A stretch of 64,000 nucleotides of DNA from Cryptomeria japonica (Eukaryota > Streptophyta > Pinopsida > Cupressales > Cupressaceae): assembly GCF_030272615.1 (NCBI RefSeq), contig NC_081407.1, forward strand, positions 380,701,179 to 380,765,178, given 5' to 3'. Positions 1 through 11,894 of this stretch are shown in pieces. Each line of letters begins with the position of its first letter. Within the stretch, counting starts at the first letter, position 1. The position numbers and the translations under genes were made by a program. The notes below the pieces were generated by a model. That model saw nothing but the letters and a program-made list of their open reading frames with translations, ran no database searches and was not told the DNA's origin.

Positions 1-1527
1 TCTTCCTTCTTGCAGTACTGGATGGAGCTGAAGGTGTTACTTTTGGTGCTTGCTTTTGTGCCGGTAATTTGAATGTAACTTTCCTAATCGGTTGCTTTTG
101 AGCCTCTACCTTGGTTTCTTCTATTTTCTTCCTTATAACCCTTTTGAATGCCAAGGGTGTGTCATCCTCAGATTCAGACTCTTCTGCAATAGACTCAATG
201 AACACTTCTGGTTCTTTCCTCTTCCTATCTTTCTTTGGGACAACATCAATCAATGCTTTGATGTCCTGTGAAACCTTCTCAACAAACTTACTAGCCCTTA
301 CTTCCTGCTTCTCTCTTTTCTTCTGATTGAACTCTGTCTCAACCTCTTGTGTCTTATGCTTAGCAGTACCACAAGGTTTCTCAGCCTCATCAATAGGTGT
401 ATCAATCAACATCTTTGCATAGGCATCTAAAATCTGTCCATCAACTTCATAGCCCATTTCCTCAATCTAGATATTTTGGGGCTTAATCGCTTCCATGAGT
501 GTTTCATCCTTCTTCACCATGAAGCATATGTTAGTTGAGTATTTCTCAACAATATGCTTAGGAACCCTTTCTCTAGATTTCATAGATTTCTGGAATGCTT
601 TAAAATATCCCCATGCTTTGTCATCTCTTTGACTGCCCAATGAAGCAATTGACTATTTTAGTTGCCTCCCTACCGAGATGTCAAATGTCCATTGCCTCTT
701 TCCAAAACCGGGAGTCTCATTGATGAAAATAGCATTAAACAAACAATTAAGTTTTGATACCAGAAAGTCCCTTTCTTTTCTCCTTTAATCTTTCTTAGGT
801 TTATCAATAATTCATCTAACATCCAACCACATAGATCCAATTTCTCATTCTCTCTCATCATCAAGTTGCAAAAAATGCAGTAGCTAGAAACAGAATTCAG
901 TCGGTTTGATTGAGTTACCTTATAACCGATGACTATGCTACCAAATCTGATGTCTGTGTTTGTAATAGTGTTGATTCTCATGGATCGCATGTCTGATGTT
1001 GTGTCGGTGATTTTATTCACATAATCATTAGAAACCTTCTTATCTGGACATTCCCCAACCTATGGCAAACCGGTGAGTGCCCTGATGGCTTCCTTGGTGA
1101 TATTGTATGGTCTATCCAACTAGATAAACTCTCAATGCACTCTTCTCAAAACATACCTAACTATTTCATCTTCGAATTCCGGAATGTCCAGAATGTCAGT
1201 AAACCTTAAGTCTTCAATGTGCTAGTATTCAGGTTTGATCTTTCTAAAATTTCCCATCAGCTCACTCATGTACATGCCCTTTATATCAGATGTCCCCAAA
1301 TCCTCAATGTGACAGTGTATGTATGCCCTAACATCTTTGACATACACAAATCCTTCTGGAACACGAGAAGATGCTCCAACCGAGTCATCCAGGGTAGCCA
1401 CATGCGGATATCGCTTGAAAGTTGGCTTGGGACGGTCCTTGATCTCAACAACAGTTAGGTTTGCAACAAAGATAGGAATAGATGATGATCCCACTTCCAT
1501 GATTAAAGATAAGTACCTGTTAATCAT
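1..1527 (-). pseudogene. PMD-like (plant transposon-type) ORF of LTR element F, decayed, runs off window
   Basis: Reads on the minus strand from an ATG at 1527 to the window edge in essentially one frame. The middle carries the motif ITKEAIRALTGLP, then a block ending near DLCGWMLDELL, resembling the helical globular domain of the plant mobile domain / putative plant transposon protein group. The last 480 bases encode a Lys/Glu-rich, probably disordered tail with a run of acidic Ser residues. In-frame stops at 1222, 1132, 1120 and 1060 sit inside conserved blocks and each looks like a C-to-T change (for example CAG to TAG), so the gene is dead. It lies downstream of the zinc-knuckle ORF of the same element (1876-2986), with a leader of about 350 bases between them. 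The domain name is an assignment by eye; the single broken reading frame is seen directly. Confidence 0.6.
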
Positions 1528-1875
1528 CGTCGGTGAAACCCTAACAAACTCTTTCAGTCATCGGTGAAATCACTCAAGAAGATATCTGATCGCATTGAAT
1601 CGCCTTTGATTTCTTTGAATCGCTCTTAATCGCTCTTAATCTCTCTGAATGCAAGGTGATAAAAAATAAAGTGGATTCAACCTTTTATCCTATAAAAACC
1701 CTAATCAGTCATTGATATAAATGACTTCCGGTGAAAGATACCAGATCTCTGTTGAACATCTTCATGTTGGATAAGCATCTCCAATGTTTGGAACATCTTC
1801 CAGAACCTCTTTCCAAGGCATATGCAGCATCTTCATGAATTTTTCCTACCCCTAAGGCATTTGCCTCAGTTACCG
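1528..1875 (-). other. Spacer between the two ORFs of element F
   Basis: No ORF. On the minus strand it holds an A-rich leader with the repeated hexamers GAGCGATTAAGAGCGATTC just ahead of the downstream start codon, and a segment reading like a 5' UTR. No convincing TATA box or splice pair was found. Confidence 0.4.
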
Positions 1876-2986
1876 GATGAGCTTCTTGTCGGTGCAGGAG
1901 CAACCTCTTATGCTGGATAAGTAACTAGTGCATTCCCATCTGTAGATTGATCTTCTGACTTCCTGACCCATCTTTGGGTATGATCTTGCTAGATTTCATT
2001 GACCTTCTCTTTCCCTTTCTCATTTCATCCTTCATTACCAGCTAGTGGATTTCTACTTCTACAAAATTTAGCAATATGTCCAACCTCATTACATGCATAA
2101 CATGTAACATTGTTTCTTTCAATTTCTTTGCTAAAACCGGTATAATTGCTTAACCTGCACTGATTAGCCATATGTCCAAATTTTCCACATGCATAGCATT
2201 TAAGATTCATTCTACAATCTTTTGTCTTATAACCATTCTTATTACATTAGAACATTAACTGGGAGCAAAATCAGGGTTCTGATTTTCTCTGTTTCTACAT
2301 TGCCAAGCCATGTGACCAAATTTATTGCGAACAAAACATCTACCATTAAGTTTATAATCATTAAACTGCCTTACTAGTGCCTTATGGTTTTGATCTTTAT
2401 TTGCAGTACCAGAACTCTGTCCTTGCTCAAATCCAAGTCCACTGGAATCTCCATTCTGCATTTGTCTCTTTAATAATTCATGTAGTTGTGTTGAACTAAT
2501 CTTGAATTTTTATTTATACTCACTGGCAATAGTTAGATCATCTCTCAAAATTATCATTTGTCTCACAAGCTCTTGTTCATTACTCTGGGATTGTACTAAA
2601 TCAATTCTCAACATATCATTCTCATGAACCAACCTACCACATTCTTCAAATTTGTTCTTCAAGGATATAGCAAGATTTTCTTCTTTTTTCTTTCAGTCCT
2701 CAATCTCTTTAGATATTCTCATGGTTATAGCTTTCATTTCATTTTTCATGACCATGTTCTCCTGACTCAACTTCTGACACTGTTTCTTAAGTGCATCTTT
2801 CTCTTCATCATCCTGATTTTGTAAAAGTTCCTTCTTCCTAGCTTGAATAGATGGCAGCCTCTCCTGTAGAACAAGAATGAATTCCTTAGCAGAATTCAAT
2901 TCATCTTGTAGCTTTAAGTTCTTCATCCTTTTAGCATCATAATCTTCAAGTGCCATCTCAAGTTGCTTCTCCAAACACATATCCAT
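1876..2986 (-). pseudogene. Gag-like ORF of element F: coiled coil plus four CCHC zinc knuckles
   Basis: Starts at the ATG at 2986, soon after the primer site. The first 100 or so residues are a charged heptad-type coiled coil rich in Lys, Glu and Leu. The C-terminal half has four CCHC knuckles. Two are intact (CYACGKFGHMANQC and CYACNEVGHIAKFC); the first has lost its second Cys (CFVRNKFGHMAWQC), and another is damaged by a stop and lies in a shifted frame near 2240. In-frame stops at about 2690 and 2510 and several in the tail (1880-2030) break it. CCHC knuckles bind nucleic acid in retroelement Gag proteins, so a packaging role is likely by family. No protease, integrase or reverse transcriptase follows, and the next ORF is PMD-like, so the element looks non-autonomous. 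Confidence 0.7.
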
Positions 2987-3040
2987 GGATTCTGGATTCA
3001 GGATCTCCCTCAAGCTGATAAACTTCCTATGAGGCACAAG

Positions 3041-3052
3041 GCTCTGATACAA
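3041..3052 (-). other. Primer binding site of element F (tRNA-Met type, one mismatch)
   Basis: The minus strand reads TTGTATCAGAGC, two bases inside the LTR end. It differs by one base from TGGTATCAGAGC, the primer site complementary to initiator tRNA-Met used by many plant LTR elements. It fixes the element orientation as minus and marks 3055 as the inner LTR boundary. Confidence 0.75.
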
Positions 3053-3054
3053 AT

Positions 3055-3949
3055 TGTTGGAATCCAAGAACATTGAGAGGGGGGGGTGAATCAATGTTCT
3101 ATCGATATGATCAATTGTAACCTTATTAAAACATGCATACACCAACCGGTATACCAGTACATATAGAATTGAAAGAAATAAAGAAACCAATAAGCCAATC
3201 ACATAAATGAGAACCATAACACACAGAATTATACGTGGAAAACCTCAAAGAGGAAAAACCATGGTGGGATTTGTGACCCACAATATCAATTCACTAGCCA
3301 TATGAAGAGATATTACAAAATATAAGGGACCTGCACTTGCAGGAAGGCTTACAACCTAGAGCACACTACTCAATCACAAAAGGAGCCTCATTGACTACAT
3401 ACAAATCCATACTACAATCCGAAGAATTGAGTGAACTGCTAAGAGAGCATCTTCTATGCCAGAATATAGTTCCGGTTAAGCTTTGTCTATTCCGGTCTGA
3501 AACCCTAAACCCTTTATCGGAATAACCCTTTACAAAATATCCTCACATACATGATCTCTCTGATATATTTCGCATTATATCACATTATCATATTCTCCTA
3601 TTCGTCATTCCATGTCTATATATCAAAATTATCTAATCCAATTGACCTATATACCCCTTACAATTTATCATGCCTTATGTCGGCTTACAAAGATAATTAC
3701 AATATCGATATACATGTCAGCTAGATAACATAAATACATGAATATCAAAAACAATTACCAATGCCGGATCCAAAAGATGTCGGCCTTCAATACCAATAAC
3801 CTGATTCTAAACCATGTCGGCCTGCATTGCTGGTACCCAAAGACATCCTTTCATCCTGTCGGTGCTGGTGCCGATGAAGTGCTTGCTGGTACACAATTGA
3901 CCCAAAATATGAAGTTGGGATAGCTGCCATGCTGCCATCAATGACAACA
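3055..3949 (-). repeat. 5' LTR of element F (895 bp)
   Basis: On the minus strand it starts TGTTGTCATTGATGG at 3949 and ends GGATTCCAACA at 3055, giving TG...CA termini next to the primer site. It contains the segment ACGTGGAAAACCTCAAAGAGG (here interrupted by small changes) familiar from plant copia-type LTRs, and a G run at 3075. The matching 3' LTR would lie left of the window, so the target duplication (TAGTG predicted on the right at 3950-3954) cannot be tested. Confidence 0.7.
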
Positions 3950-5519
3950 TAGTGAAATCAACCAATTGAGTGTCAATTTCCAATAGTAGCTCTATAGAAA
4001 GAGAAGACAATGTAGAGGCCAAAGCCAATTATCATAGTGGGTTTGATGATGAGAAACTTTGAGATCTCCTTAGTGATGGATGGAGGTGAGGAGGAGTAGG
4101 CTATAAAAATGGATGAGGTTGCTTCATTGTTGAGGATTTTTTTAATGGGTTTCCCTTAGTCTGACTTAGCATTTTAGGCAAATTTAGGGGTATTTTAGAT
4201 ATGCCTTTGGCCTATCTGTTTAGGGGCTTTTGTTGGCTAGCTCTTGAAAGTCATTACTCCTGATTTCCCCCTCATGCTAGACTCTGATGATGCCTTGTTG
4301 GACATGTATTTAGAGGAGGTTATTTTCTTCTCTCATGTGCCTTATCCCAATGTAATGTTGATGGTTGTTTTATGGATATTCAAGTGATGAATTTGAGGAG
4401 CTTTTGGACCATTGGTTACTCCCATAGAGTGATGAGGAGGTTAATTCACAGTTAGGTTTTATTTTGTAGGGTGTCCCTCAAATAGAGATAGCTATCCTAA
4501 TGAAATTTGGGGTAGGTTACATGTGCCTTTAGATCATCTATATGGGGGCTTAAGCTACCTTGTAAATCTTGGAAGTTTTTTCTTTTTCCCCTTGTGTTGA
4601 ACTCTATCCTTTCATCTCTATTGTTGATGATGTTTATGATAGATGTGGTTGATGTGTCTTATTTTGGTGTTATCATGGGTAAGAAGTCTCTTGATGTTTA
4701 GGTAAATATGGCTAAAGGTCTCTTTTTTGGTTTACCAAGGTGTCTATGGGGTTGTTGTGAGGGGGCTATCGCTGCCTAAATCTCATATATTACATGGCTT
4801 CTCCTTTAGAGATGAAATCCTCTCTTGTGGGTGTTGCTAGGGTATGAAGTTTGTGTTGGTTCAAAGTGGTTTATTTCATTATTATTTTTATGGCCTATGT
4901 AAGAGATATCTTACTACCCAGATGTATAACTCTAATGTTGTTTTTTTATCTTGCCTCTAACAAGTTTTCTTTATTGTAGTTTTCAACATTATTCTTATAT
5001 TTAGTTCTTCTCTTTGGTAGCTATATTCAACACTTGCATGTGTGGCTAGGGTCTTGATTTTGTATTGGATGGAAGGGGCTTCTATACCTTGTGTTGATGG
5101 CCTATGTAAGAAGTCTCTAATTTCCTAGATGTATATTTCTATTGTTGTTTTCTTGTCAAGCCTTTGGAAAGATCTTATGTTGTTTTTAACTTTGTTCTTC
5201 TCTTTATGTTGTTGATTGCTAGTCTCTGTCTCACTCTTTGTGAGACTCGTCTTATTTGCCCCCTTCGATATTCATTTCCTCTTAGGCTAAGGTTGTTATC
5301 TAGTTCTTTTCTTTGGTCAAAAGGGCCTTCATATTTTCCTTTCTTTTGGCTTGTTAGTTTATGGCTACTTGAAGCCATGATATTGCTCATGGGTGTGTGC
5401 AAGAAGTTGAGTCCACTTTTTGGCCAAAAAGTGTAAGTACTTTCCTCATTTTTTATAATTTCTCCTAATTGACCTAAAAATTTGAAGCACTTAAAGATTG
5501 AATCTTTAAAAAGTTAGTA
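3950..5519. other. Intergenic, no recognisable gene
   Basis: T-rich and G-rich on the plus strand, with only short open frames (longest about 90 codons at 5164-5436, very Leu/Phe-rich, no family recognised). It may be an old decayed repeat. Two loosely related segments mention 'gatggcctatgtaag' near 4889 and 5097, suggesting an ancient internal duplication. Confidence 0.4.
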
Positions 5520-5524
5520 ATATG

Positions 5525-6986
5525 TGATGCTCTGCAAAAAAGGATTTGTTAGGATCGATTGTCACTTCAAAACACAAACAAACAAGCAACAAATCAATAG
5601 TTAATGTTAGAAATCACAAAATGAAATACTATCCTAAGCAAGCATATCAAGAAAGACACTACAAAACAAATAGAAAATCTAATGAATCTAAGAAATGTAA
5701 CTAAAAATCTCCAAATGCTCTCTACCATGTTGGTAGCTTCTCCTTCCTTGTTCCTCTCCTCTCCAAGTTCCAAATGAGTGTAGCTCTCAACAGCTTTTTG
5801 CACTATGGATTCCTTATGGAGGTTCAAGATGAAAAATGATTTACTTATGCAATGCAAGTGTAAACAAAAGCTAATATTAGATTCTATGGAATGAAAATGA
5901 TTTATTTTAGTCCAAAATAACAATTTATTGATGATTTATGCTAAATGCTCTCTCTAAAAATGATTATAAGGTAAATGCATACAAGTTTTCAGGATCTGGA
6001 TTATGAAGAAATGAGCTCTATTTATAGGTAAAATGGTGCAATGGATGACTGAGATTGAGTAATCTCAACAAGGGTCAGGATTGAATGGTTTGAGATCCAT
6101 GTGAGGACTTTCAACCCAATCCCAGGATGACAAGTGTCAACATGAGATGGGTTGAGAGGAGAGGGAAGAAGCATTAAATGCTTGACATGACCTGAGGGTT
6201 AACTTGGGAGGTAAGGTTAAGGTTGAGTTGAATGGATAAATTCATTATCCAAAGAATAATGCTTTTATCCAATAGATAAACTCTTGTGCAAGAGTTAGTG
6301 AGGATAACCATGGTCAAAGCAATAAATGCTTGAGGAGACACATGGGTTACATGAGGGTTGAGTTAGGGGTCAAAGTCCCTAACCATGTGGGTGAGTTGAG
6401 TTAACCATTAATGGTCATGTAAGAGCCATAAGTGGTTTGGAAGACTTTAGAGGTTATCTTGTGGGCACATAAAGCATTAAATGTTTTTCAAAGACTTTGA
6501 AGGCTTTGAGAAGTGACTCCAAGTTGCTTAGGAATGTGACAATAATTAGGGGATGGATTAGGCTAATTAGGAAGGTGTTAGAAGAATCTAGAAGGAGTTT
6601 AGGATTGCAAGTGGGTTTGGTGGGTGAGGGAAAATAAGATTTTTATTAAAATAAAATTCATTTGTTTCAACAAATAGGTGCAACTTGCATTTTTAGGAGA
6701 ATGCAAGTGGGGGATTTGTTTAATGATTTAAATAAATGTTTTATTTAATTTATTTAAAAGAGGAAAGGGGGTTAAATGAAATAAATATGATTTATTCATT
6801 TAATTGATTGTGAATTTAGTTTAATGAATTAATTAAAATAAAGTGAATAATTTATTTAATTAATAGGAGAATGTTTGAAGATGAATTAATTAAATGTTAA
6901 TTTAATTAACTGATGGCTAGTGGGTTTTTAATCAAATAAATATCAAATATTCATTTAATTAAACTGAACAGATTTATGTGACTACA
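5525..6986 (-). mobile_element. Solo LTR (1462 bp) flanked by ATATG target duplications
   Basis: The 5-bp direct repeat ATATG lies at 5520-5524 and 6987-6991. On the minus strand the LTR begins TGTAGTCACATAAATC at 6986 and ends at 5525 (plus strand TGATGC). The first 300 bases are A/T-rich with repeated ATTTAAATAAAT-type palindromes and the phrase CCTACAAATGCAAG-like boxes; a TATA box (TATAAATAG) lies at 6018-6026 on the minus strand. No internal region or second LTR is next to it, so it is what remains after LTR-LTR recombination. The same family appears in opposite orientation at 62619-64000, and element A has related LTR termini. Confidence 0.85.
6018..6026 (-). promoter_or_regulatory. TATA box of solo LTR
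   Basis: TATAAATAG on the minus strand, about 960 bases from the LTR 5' end, the expected place for the U3 promoter of this LTR. The related copy at the window end has TATAAAAG at 63496. Confidence 0.6.
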
Positions 6987-7186
6987 ATATGAAATGTAAT
7001 TCACAAAGTCTAGTGGCAATACATATAATCAATATGTTATAAGACTAGATCTCATATAATCAATATGTTATAAGACTAAATCTCATGACCTTCTTTCCAC
7101 CATTGGTCTATAAGATGTAGGAAGTTTGAATACTTCATCCACATATTCTCAAATCTAAAAGGTGGTTTTGACAAGTTGGGAGCTCC

Positions 7187-8596
7187 CTAAAAATTTAACC
7201 TGAGTGGATAGTGGTATGACCCCGAGCACAGTAAGACTTTGCACTCCAAAGAGAAAGGGAAGGAGGAAAAGTCCCCCATCCAAAAAAATCTATCTATTTT
7301 TTCTACAATGTTGTTGAAACCTAGTCTCCTGTTGTTCCAAGTATGGATGTTGTCCCTTGATTCCACCTCAAGGAGGCCATTTCTTTCAACCCAATCATTG
7401 AGTTCTTGTTGGGATTTACCAAGCCTAATCGGTCCACCTCTTTTGTCTTTCAAACATCTAATAGCATTGAAATCCCATCCAATGAATAGGTTCTTATTTT
7501 GATTTTGAGATATCACTCCATCCAAATCTGACCAAAAGGCGCACTTCAAGGCCATAGACACGGGACCGTAGATATTAAACAACAGGAAGGAAAATTTTGA
7601 AGAGAGAATATTAACTACCACCATCAGCCAGTTTTTATCTGAAGTTACCCTTTCAATTTGTACCATAGAAGGTTTCCATATGATAAGTAGGCCCCCAGAA
7701 GCACCATGTGCTTGAACTACTACATGTTTGCAACCATAATATTGATTCCTAAGACATCCAAGGGATTCTGCTTGTTGAAGGTTGAGTTTAGTTTCTTGGA
7801 GCATGATGATCTCTACATCGATCAAAAGGATTCTTCTTTTGATCAAGCAATTCTTGTTAGGGGCATTGAGGCCCCTAACATTCCAAGTTAGGATTTTTAT
7901 TTTTGTTCACGATGGGATGATCCCTTCCTTACTTTCATTATGTCAGTTATCTTGATTTTACCTTCATCCTCTCCCTCTATTGATCGATTCTCACTCAAAG
8001 ATTTTCTTCCTCTCTTAGGTGAGGCAATACCAAAGTTAGGCTTAGTTTTGCAATCAATCAGATGCTTGATGCCCAACTTCCTCTTTTCTTTGTTTAGAGA
8101 ACTCGTCCTCTTCCATTTAGTATTTTAAAAGACTATGAGTGTTAGAATCTATCCCCATTTCTGGAGAAGTGAATTGGAAATTTGGGGAATCAACAAAGGG
8201 ATTTGGATTCTCCGAAGAAAGATTGATATTCATTGTCTTCATAAATTCATTCCTGAGAGGGGAGGTATATGGAGATGGTGGGTTCAAGCAAGGGGAATCT
8301 ATAGAATTGTCTAACTCCACCATTCTGATTTGAGGAATTTAAATCTCTAAGGACTTTTGTTTATCTAAAGCCTAATGTGGGGCTTGTTGATTGTCTTTAT
8401 TTAGGATCTCCATATTCTGAAGTAGAGCACCATCTCTTTTAGAAACATTCAATTCTTGTATTATATCTTCTTTTAGGCTTTATGTCTCAGAAAGGAGTTT
8501 CGAGAGGGCTTGTTCCTTTGATTTATTTTGATCCATTTGATTATGATTGGTCCCAGCCTTGGCACTCCTAGATCATTTCCTTGTCCCGGAGGCCAT
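7187..8596 (-). pseudogene. LINE 5' fragment: ORF1-like region and AP endonuclease domain
   Basis: On the minus strand an ATG at 8596 opens an ORF1-like stretch (MASGTRK, then coiled-coil-like and Ser/Pro-rich sequence, with stops), ending in a basic tail with KRGRKSLSENRS near 8020. It is followed from about 7895 by the start of an endonuclease/exonuclease/phosphatase domain: WNVRGLNAPNK, MLQETKL (catalytic Glu), LLFNIYGP, then FIGWDFNAIR, where canonical GDFN has become WDFN, and near the end EKIDRFF. This is the L1-type nuclease that nicks target DNA. Reverse transcriptase is missing, so the copy stops around 7187. Its C-terminal counterpart lies on the other strand at 9077. Confidence 0.75.
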
Positions 8597-8779
8597 CTTA
8601 GATTTGGTTAGAAAAGATTTGCAAGCTCCCCATGTAGGGATGGTCCTCTTCTTTAATGCTTTACTCCTTTTGGGACCACCATCTAAGGACCTGATGTCAG
8701 AGGGAAGACAAGGGTTGGGCATAGGTGAACTTTATTTAGATGAGTATGGGCATTTCTTTAGTTAGGCATTGGGGTAACT

Positions 8780-9076
8780 TCATTAATTGCCTATCTTTCT
8801 AGTTTTTTGGTTAATAATACTTCATTTATAAATTTTAATGATTTAGAATAATAAGTAGGCTATTTTTTTTAATATGTTTGCTATTTAAAAAAAAAAAATT
8901 ATATATTTTTATTTTAATTTTGCATTTATAATATATATATTTTTTATTTTTATTATTTTTATATTAGATTTTATTTTATTTGTGAAAATATATTTCTATT
9001 ATAGAAATATTTTCAATAATTTTAAATTATATTGATTTTTTAAACAATTATTTATGAATATTTTAATTTTAAGATC
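8780..9076. other. A/T-rich spacer between two LINE fragments
   Basis: Very A/T-rich, runs of A and T, no ORF. It separates LINE pieces in opposite orientation, so it is a rearrangement or insertion junction. Confidence 0.4.
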
Positions 9077-9935
9077 AAATGCTTCAGGTGGCAACTTATG
9101 CTGGATAGACTGCCTATTAGGAATAACTTGGCTGCTTACAACCTATGCTCTGTTTGTAGGAAGTCTGAGACTACATGTCACATTTTTCTCGACTGCATTT
9201 TTGCTAGAGAGGTCTGGTTGATGTTTGGAATTTCCATTACTGAACATGTCTGTACTCTTGATATTATTACTAGTTTCATTCGTGGGCTTAAGAAGGATGT
9301 TAACCTATTCTGGCAAATTCTCTCTTCCTTCATACTTTGGTTTATCTGGAAATTTCGAAATGAGGAAAAGTTTCAAGGCAATGATAGAGCTCTTAATGGG
9401 TTTTTTAGAAAACTCACACGTTATAAAATTGTTGTGCATGTATGTTTCTTGATGAATGTCGAGAGGGAAAAGTTGTTGCGTTTCCTTAGGGACGGCCATG
9501 CAACCATGTTTATATATGAGATGAAAGATAGATATGAATGGGCTAGGATTGCGGAAAATCAGACGGCCTTTGATGATGCATTAAAGAAGTTGATCAAGGA
9601 TCTCAAGGATAACAGAGGTCCCTACTTCGACAAGCTCGTGATGTTTACTCAGATCTTGGAGAGGAAGAAGGTGGTGTGGATGGAAGGACCACAAGGTTGG
9701 ACCACGTGGTTGGAAAATCAGGATGAGATTCTCCAATAGATGCCTTGTATGCTGCTATTAGTATAATTATAAGTACTCTCCTTCGTGACTCTTTTTTGCT
9801 AGATGGATGACTGTATATGTTCAGTCGCTTAGTCTCTCTGACTTTATTGCTTGATGGTTGAGGCTCTACCTCCCTTGGTCTTTTTTGTATAAACTCTCCA
9901 CATTTTGGTCTCTTGATTTTTAATACAAAAATTAT
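9077..9935 (+). pseudogene. LINE 3' fragment: reverse-transcriptase zinc-binding domain, C-terminus and 3' UTR
   Basis: The open frame from about 9077 to 9739 begins FRWQLMLDRLPIRNNL and has CSVCRKSETTCHIFLDC, the Cys/His cluster of the zf-RVT domain at the C-terminus of plant LINE proteins, followed by the usual Trp-rich helix (REVWLMFGI). About 100 further codons are Lys/Glu-rich. After the stop come about 190 bases of T-rich 3' UTR ending in TTTTTAATACAAAAATT, a typical plant LINE tail. The polymerase core is absent, so this is a truncated end; the frame itself is intact over 213 codons. Confidence 0.75.
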
Positions 9936-9939
9936 TTTT

Positions 9940-10587
9940 ATTTTAATTTTATAAAATATGTTAGCTTTATATTTTTTTTATGTGTTTGCTATTAATTTTA
10001 TTTTTTAATTTTTATTATTTTTATGTTAGATTTTATTTTATCTATAAAAAATTAAATCAATATAAAAATGTCAACAACAATTTTAAAATTGTATTGAATT
10101 TTTTATTTTTTTACGGATATTTTAATTTTAATTTATATAATATGTGAATTTTATATTTTTAATGTTTTTATATAATTTTATGCTTTTAATATGTTTATTA
10201 TTGTTATATCATATATTACTCTTTTTGTAAAGATGTGTTCTTATTGTAGAAAGCATCTTGATTTTATATTTTTAATATGCTTGTTTTTAATTATGTCTTT
10301 TATTTCAATTATGTCTTTTAAAATATGATTGTTTAAATAGTTCATTTTGGAGCCTTTTAGTCTATCGTCATTTAATCTATGGACAATCTAACAAACCAAA
10401 TTTGAAAACATTTTTTTTTTGAAGGAATAATCTTCACTTAAACTTTCATCCATCCATTTTAAATTCTTGTTACATTTTTAAAATGCAAAAAAAATATTCT
10501 ATATATCTTATTATTTATTTTATTTTATGAGTAGGGATTAATCTACATTCTATTTTATTCTTTCATTTGACTTCTTCATTCTTAGGG
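9940..10587. other. A/T-rich intergenic sequence
   Basis: Long A and T runs and no ORF; nothing recognisable. Confidence 0.5.
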
Positions 10588-10988
10588 CAGGTCCCCATGT
10601 GGCTGCTTAGCTTATTTTGGCTAGCAGTTGCTGCTCAAATTTTTTAGCAACAATTTGCGGAGTGCTGGTTATGAAAACAAGCAATTATTTTAAATTATAT
10701 TTTTAATATAATCTTTAATAATAATAAATTTTCACCTAAATTTTAAGGAAAAAATGGAAATATAAAAAAAGGGAAAAAAAATCGTGGAGCCACTTGTCAT
10801 TTTTCTCAATAAGCAGTTACTGCTTATCCCTTTTTTTTCAAAGCTTATTTTTAAGTTTTAAGAAGTGGCTGTGAAAATAGGAAAAGATTCTAATTTATCC
10901 TTTCTCCTTAATTAAAAATTTCCATGGGAACACTCCAATTGCTTAATTTTAAGCAGATTTTACATTTAAGCAGCAGCATGGGGACATG
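10588..10988. mobile_element. Candidate MITE with 22-bp terminal inverted repeats
   Basis: Left end CAGGTCCCCATGTGGCTGC and the reverse complement of the right end CATGTCCCCATGCTGCTGC continue to match through CTTA: 19 of 22 positions. The inside is non-coding with subterminal copies of GCAGTTACTGCTTA-like words. Flanks share TTAG just outside (10583-10586 and 10991-10994), leaving the superfamily open (PIF/Harbinger-like TTA duplication or hAT-like). Confidence 0.6.
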
Positions 10989-11894
10989 GGGTTAGCATTC
11001 TATTTTCTTAATTTTAGCAAGTATTTTGACTTTAGATTATATTTTTGTATGATAATGAAAATTTATTGGGTTATTGCTTTATTCTATTCTCCAAATAATA
11101 CTTCCTTAGATTTTAGTATCACGTTTTCCTAAAACATGTATTTCTATATTTTATTTAGGTATTTTTTATGATATTGTTCCTCGTCTTCTATTGGAACAGT
11201 TGAACCTTCCACAAGTCCTTGTTTCCTCTATTCACAAGCTCATATTTTATTTAGTGTATCTAACAATTTATGTTTTTTAAACATATATTTGTATATTTTA
11301 TTCTCGGCGTAACCATTGCGTGCCTTTTTTGTGTGTGCAATTGCTATAATTAATATCAGAAAAAATTAATTAATAAAGTATCTAATATTAAATGTGGGGT
11401 CAGTACTTTTATAATCTCATGGTATTAGTCATATGGCTTCAGTAACTATAACACACATCAAACTTCCACCTAATGTATGTTGGTTTCAGTAGCAAATTGC
11501 ATGGCATCAACACATAATGAAATTTAAGCCTGCATTGAGGAGTTGCAAATGTCCAACCCAAAAACACAAGTTGTTTACTAATTTTCCTTAGGCAGTGTAG
11601 GCTCATGGGTTCAATCTCTGTAAGCTACAACTTGGCTTTTAGAATAACCCTTGGATGTTTTCAAATAATTGCAATTGGCAAGTGTAGAACTAAACTCTGC
11701 ATGCTTTGGGAGCACAATCCCAATGCTATATTGGGATCTTGGGAACAAGGTATAAAATTACATCAAAAATAACAAAACTTGATTTTTGTCACATGCAGTC
11801 ATAAATAATGACTGCACTGATAGAGAAGTATGGAAATTGGAGCTGCATTTTGTAGGCACAAGTTTTGCTAGGGAAGTTTTTCCCACAAGCTGTG
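10989..11894. other. Intergenic flank of element D
   Basis: No gene seen. The last five bases, CTGTG (11890-11894), are the left target duplication of element D; the pre-insertion site continues at 56494 downstream of the PPR gene. Confidence 0.5.

Noticed and set aside
111-326. Plus-strand 71-codon ORF
   Set aside because: Antisense of the Lys/Glu-rich tail of the minus-strand PMD-like ORF; Ser/Phe-rich composition is its mirror.
5164-5436. Membrane-like Leu/Phe-rich 90-codon ORF
   Set aside because: T-rich strand bias explains its composition; no neighbours or motifs support a gene.
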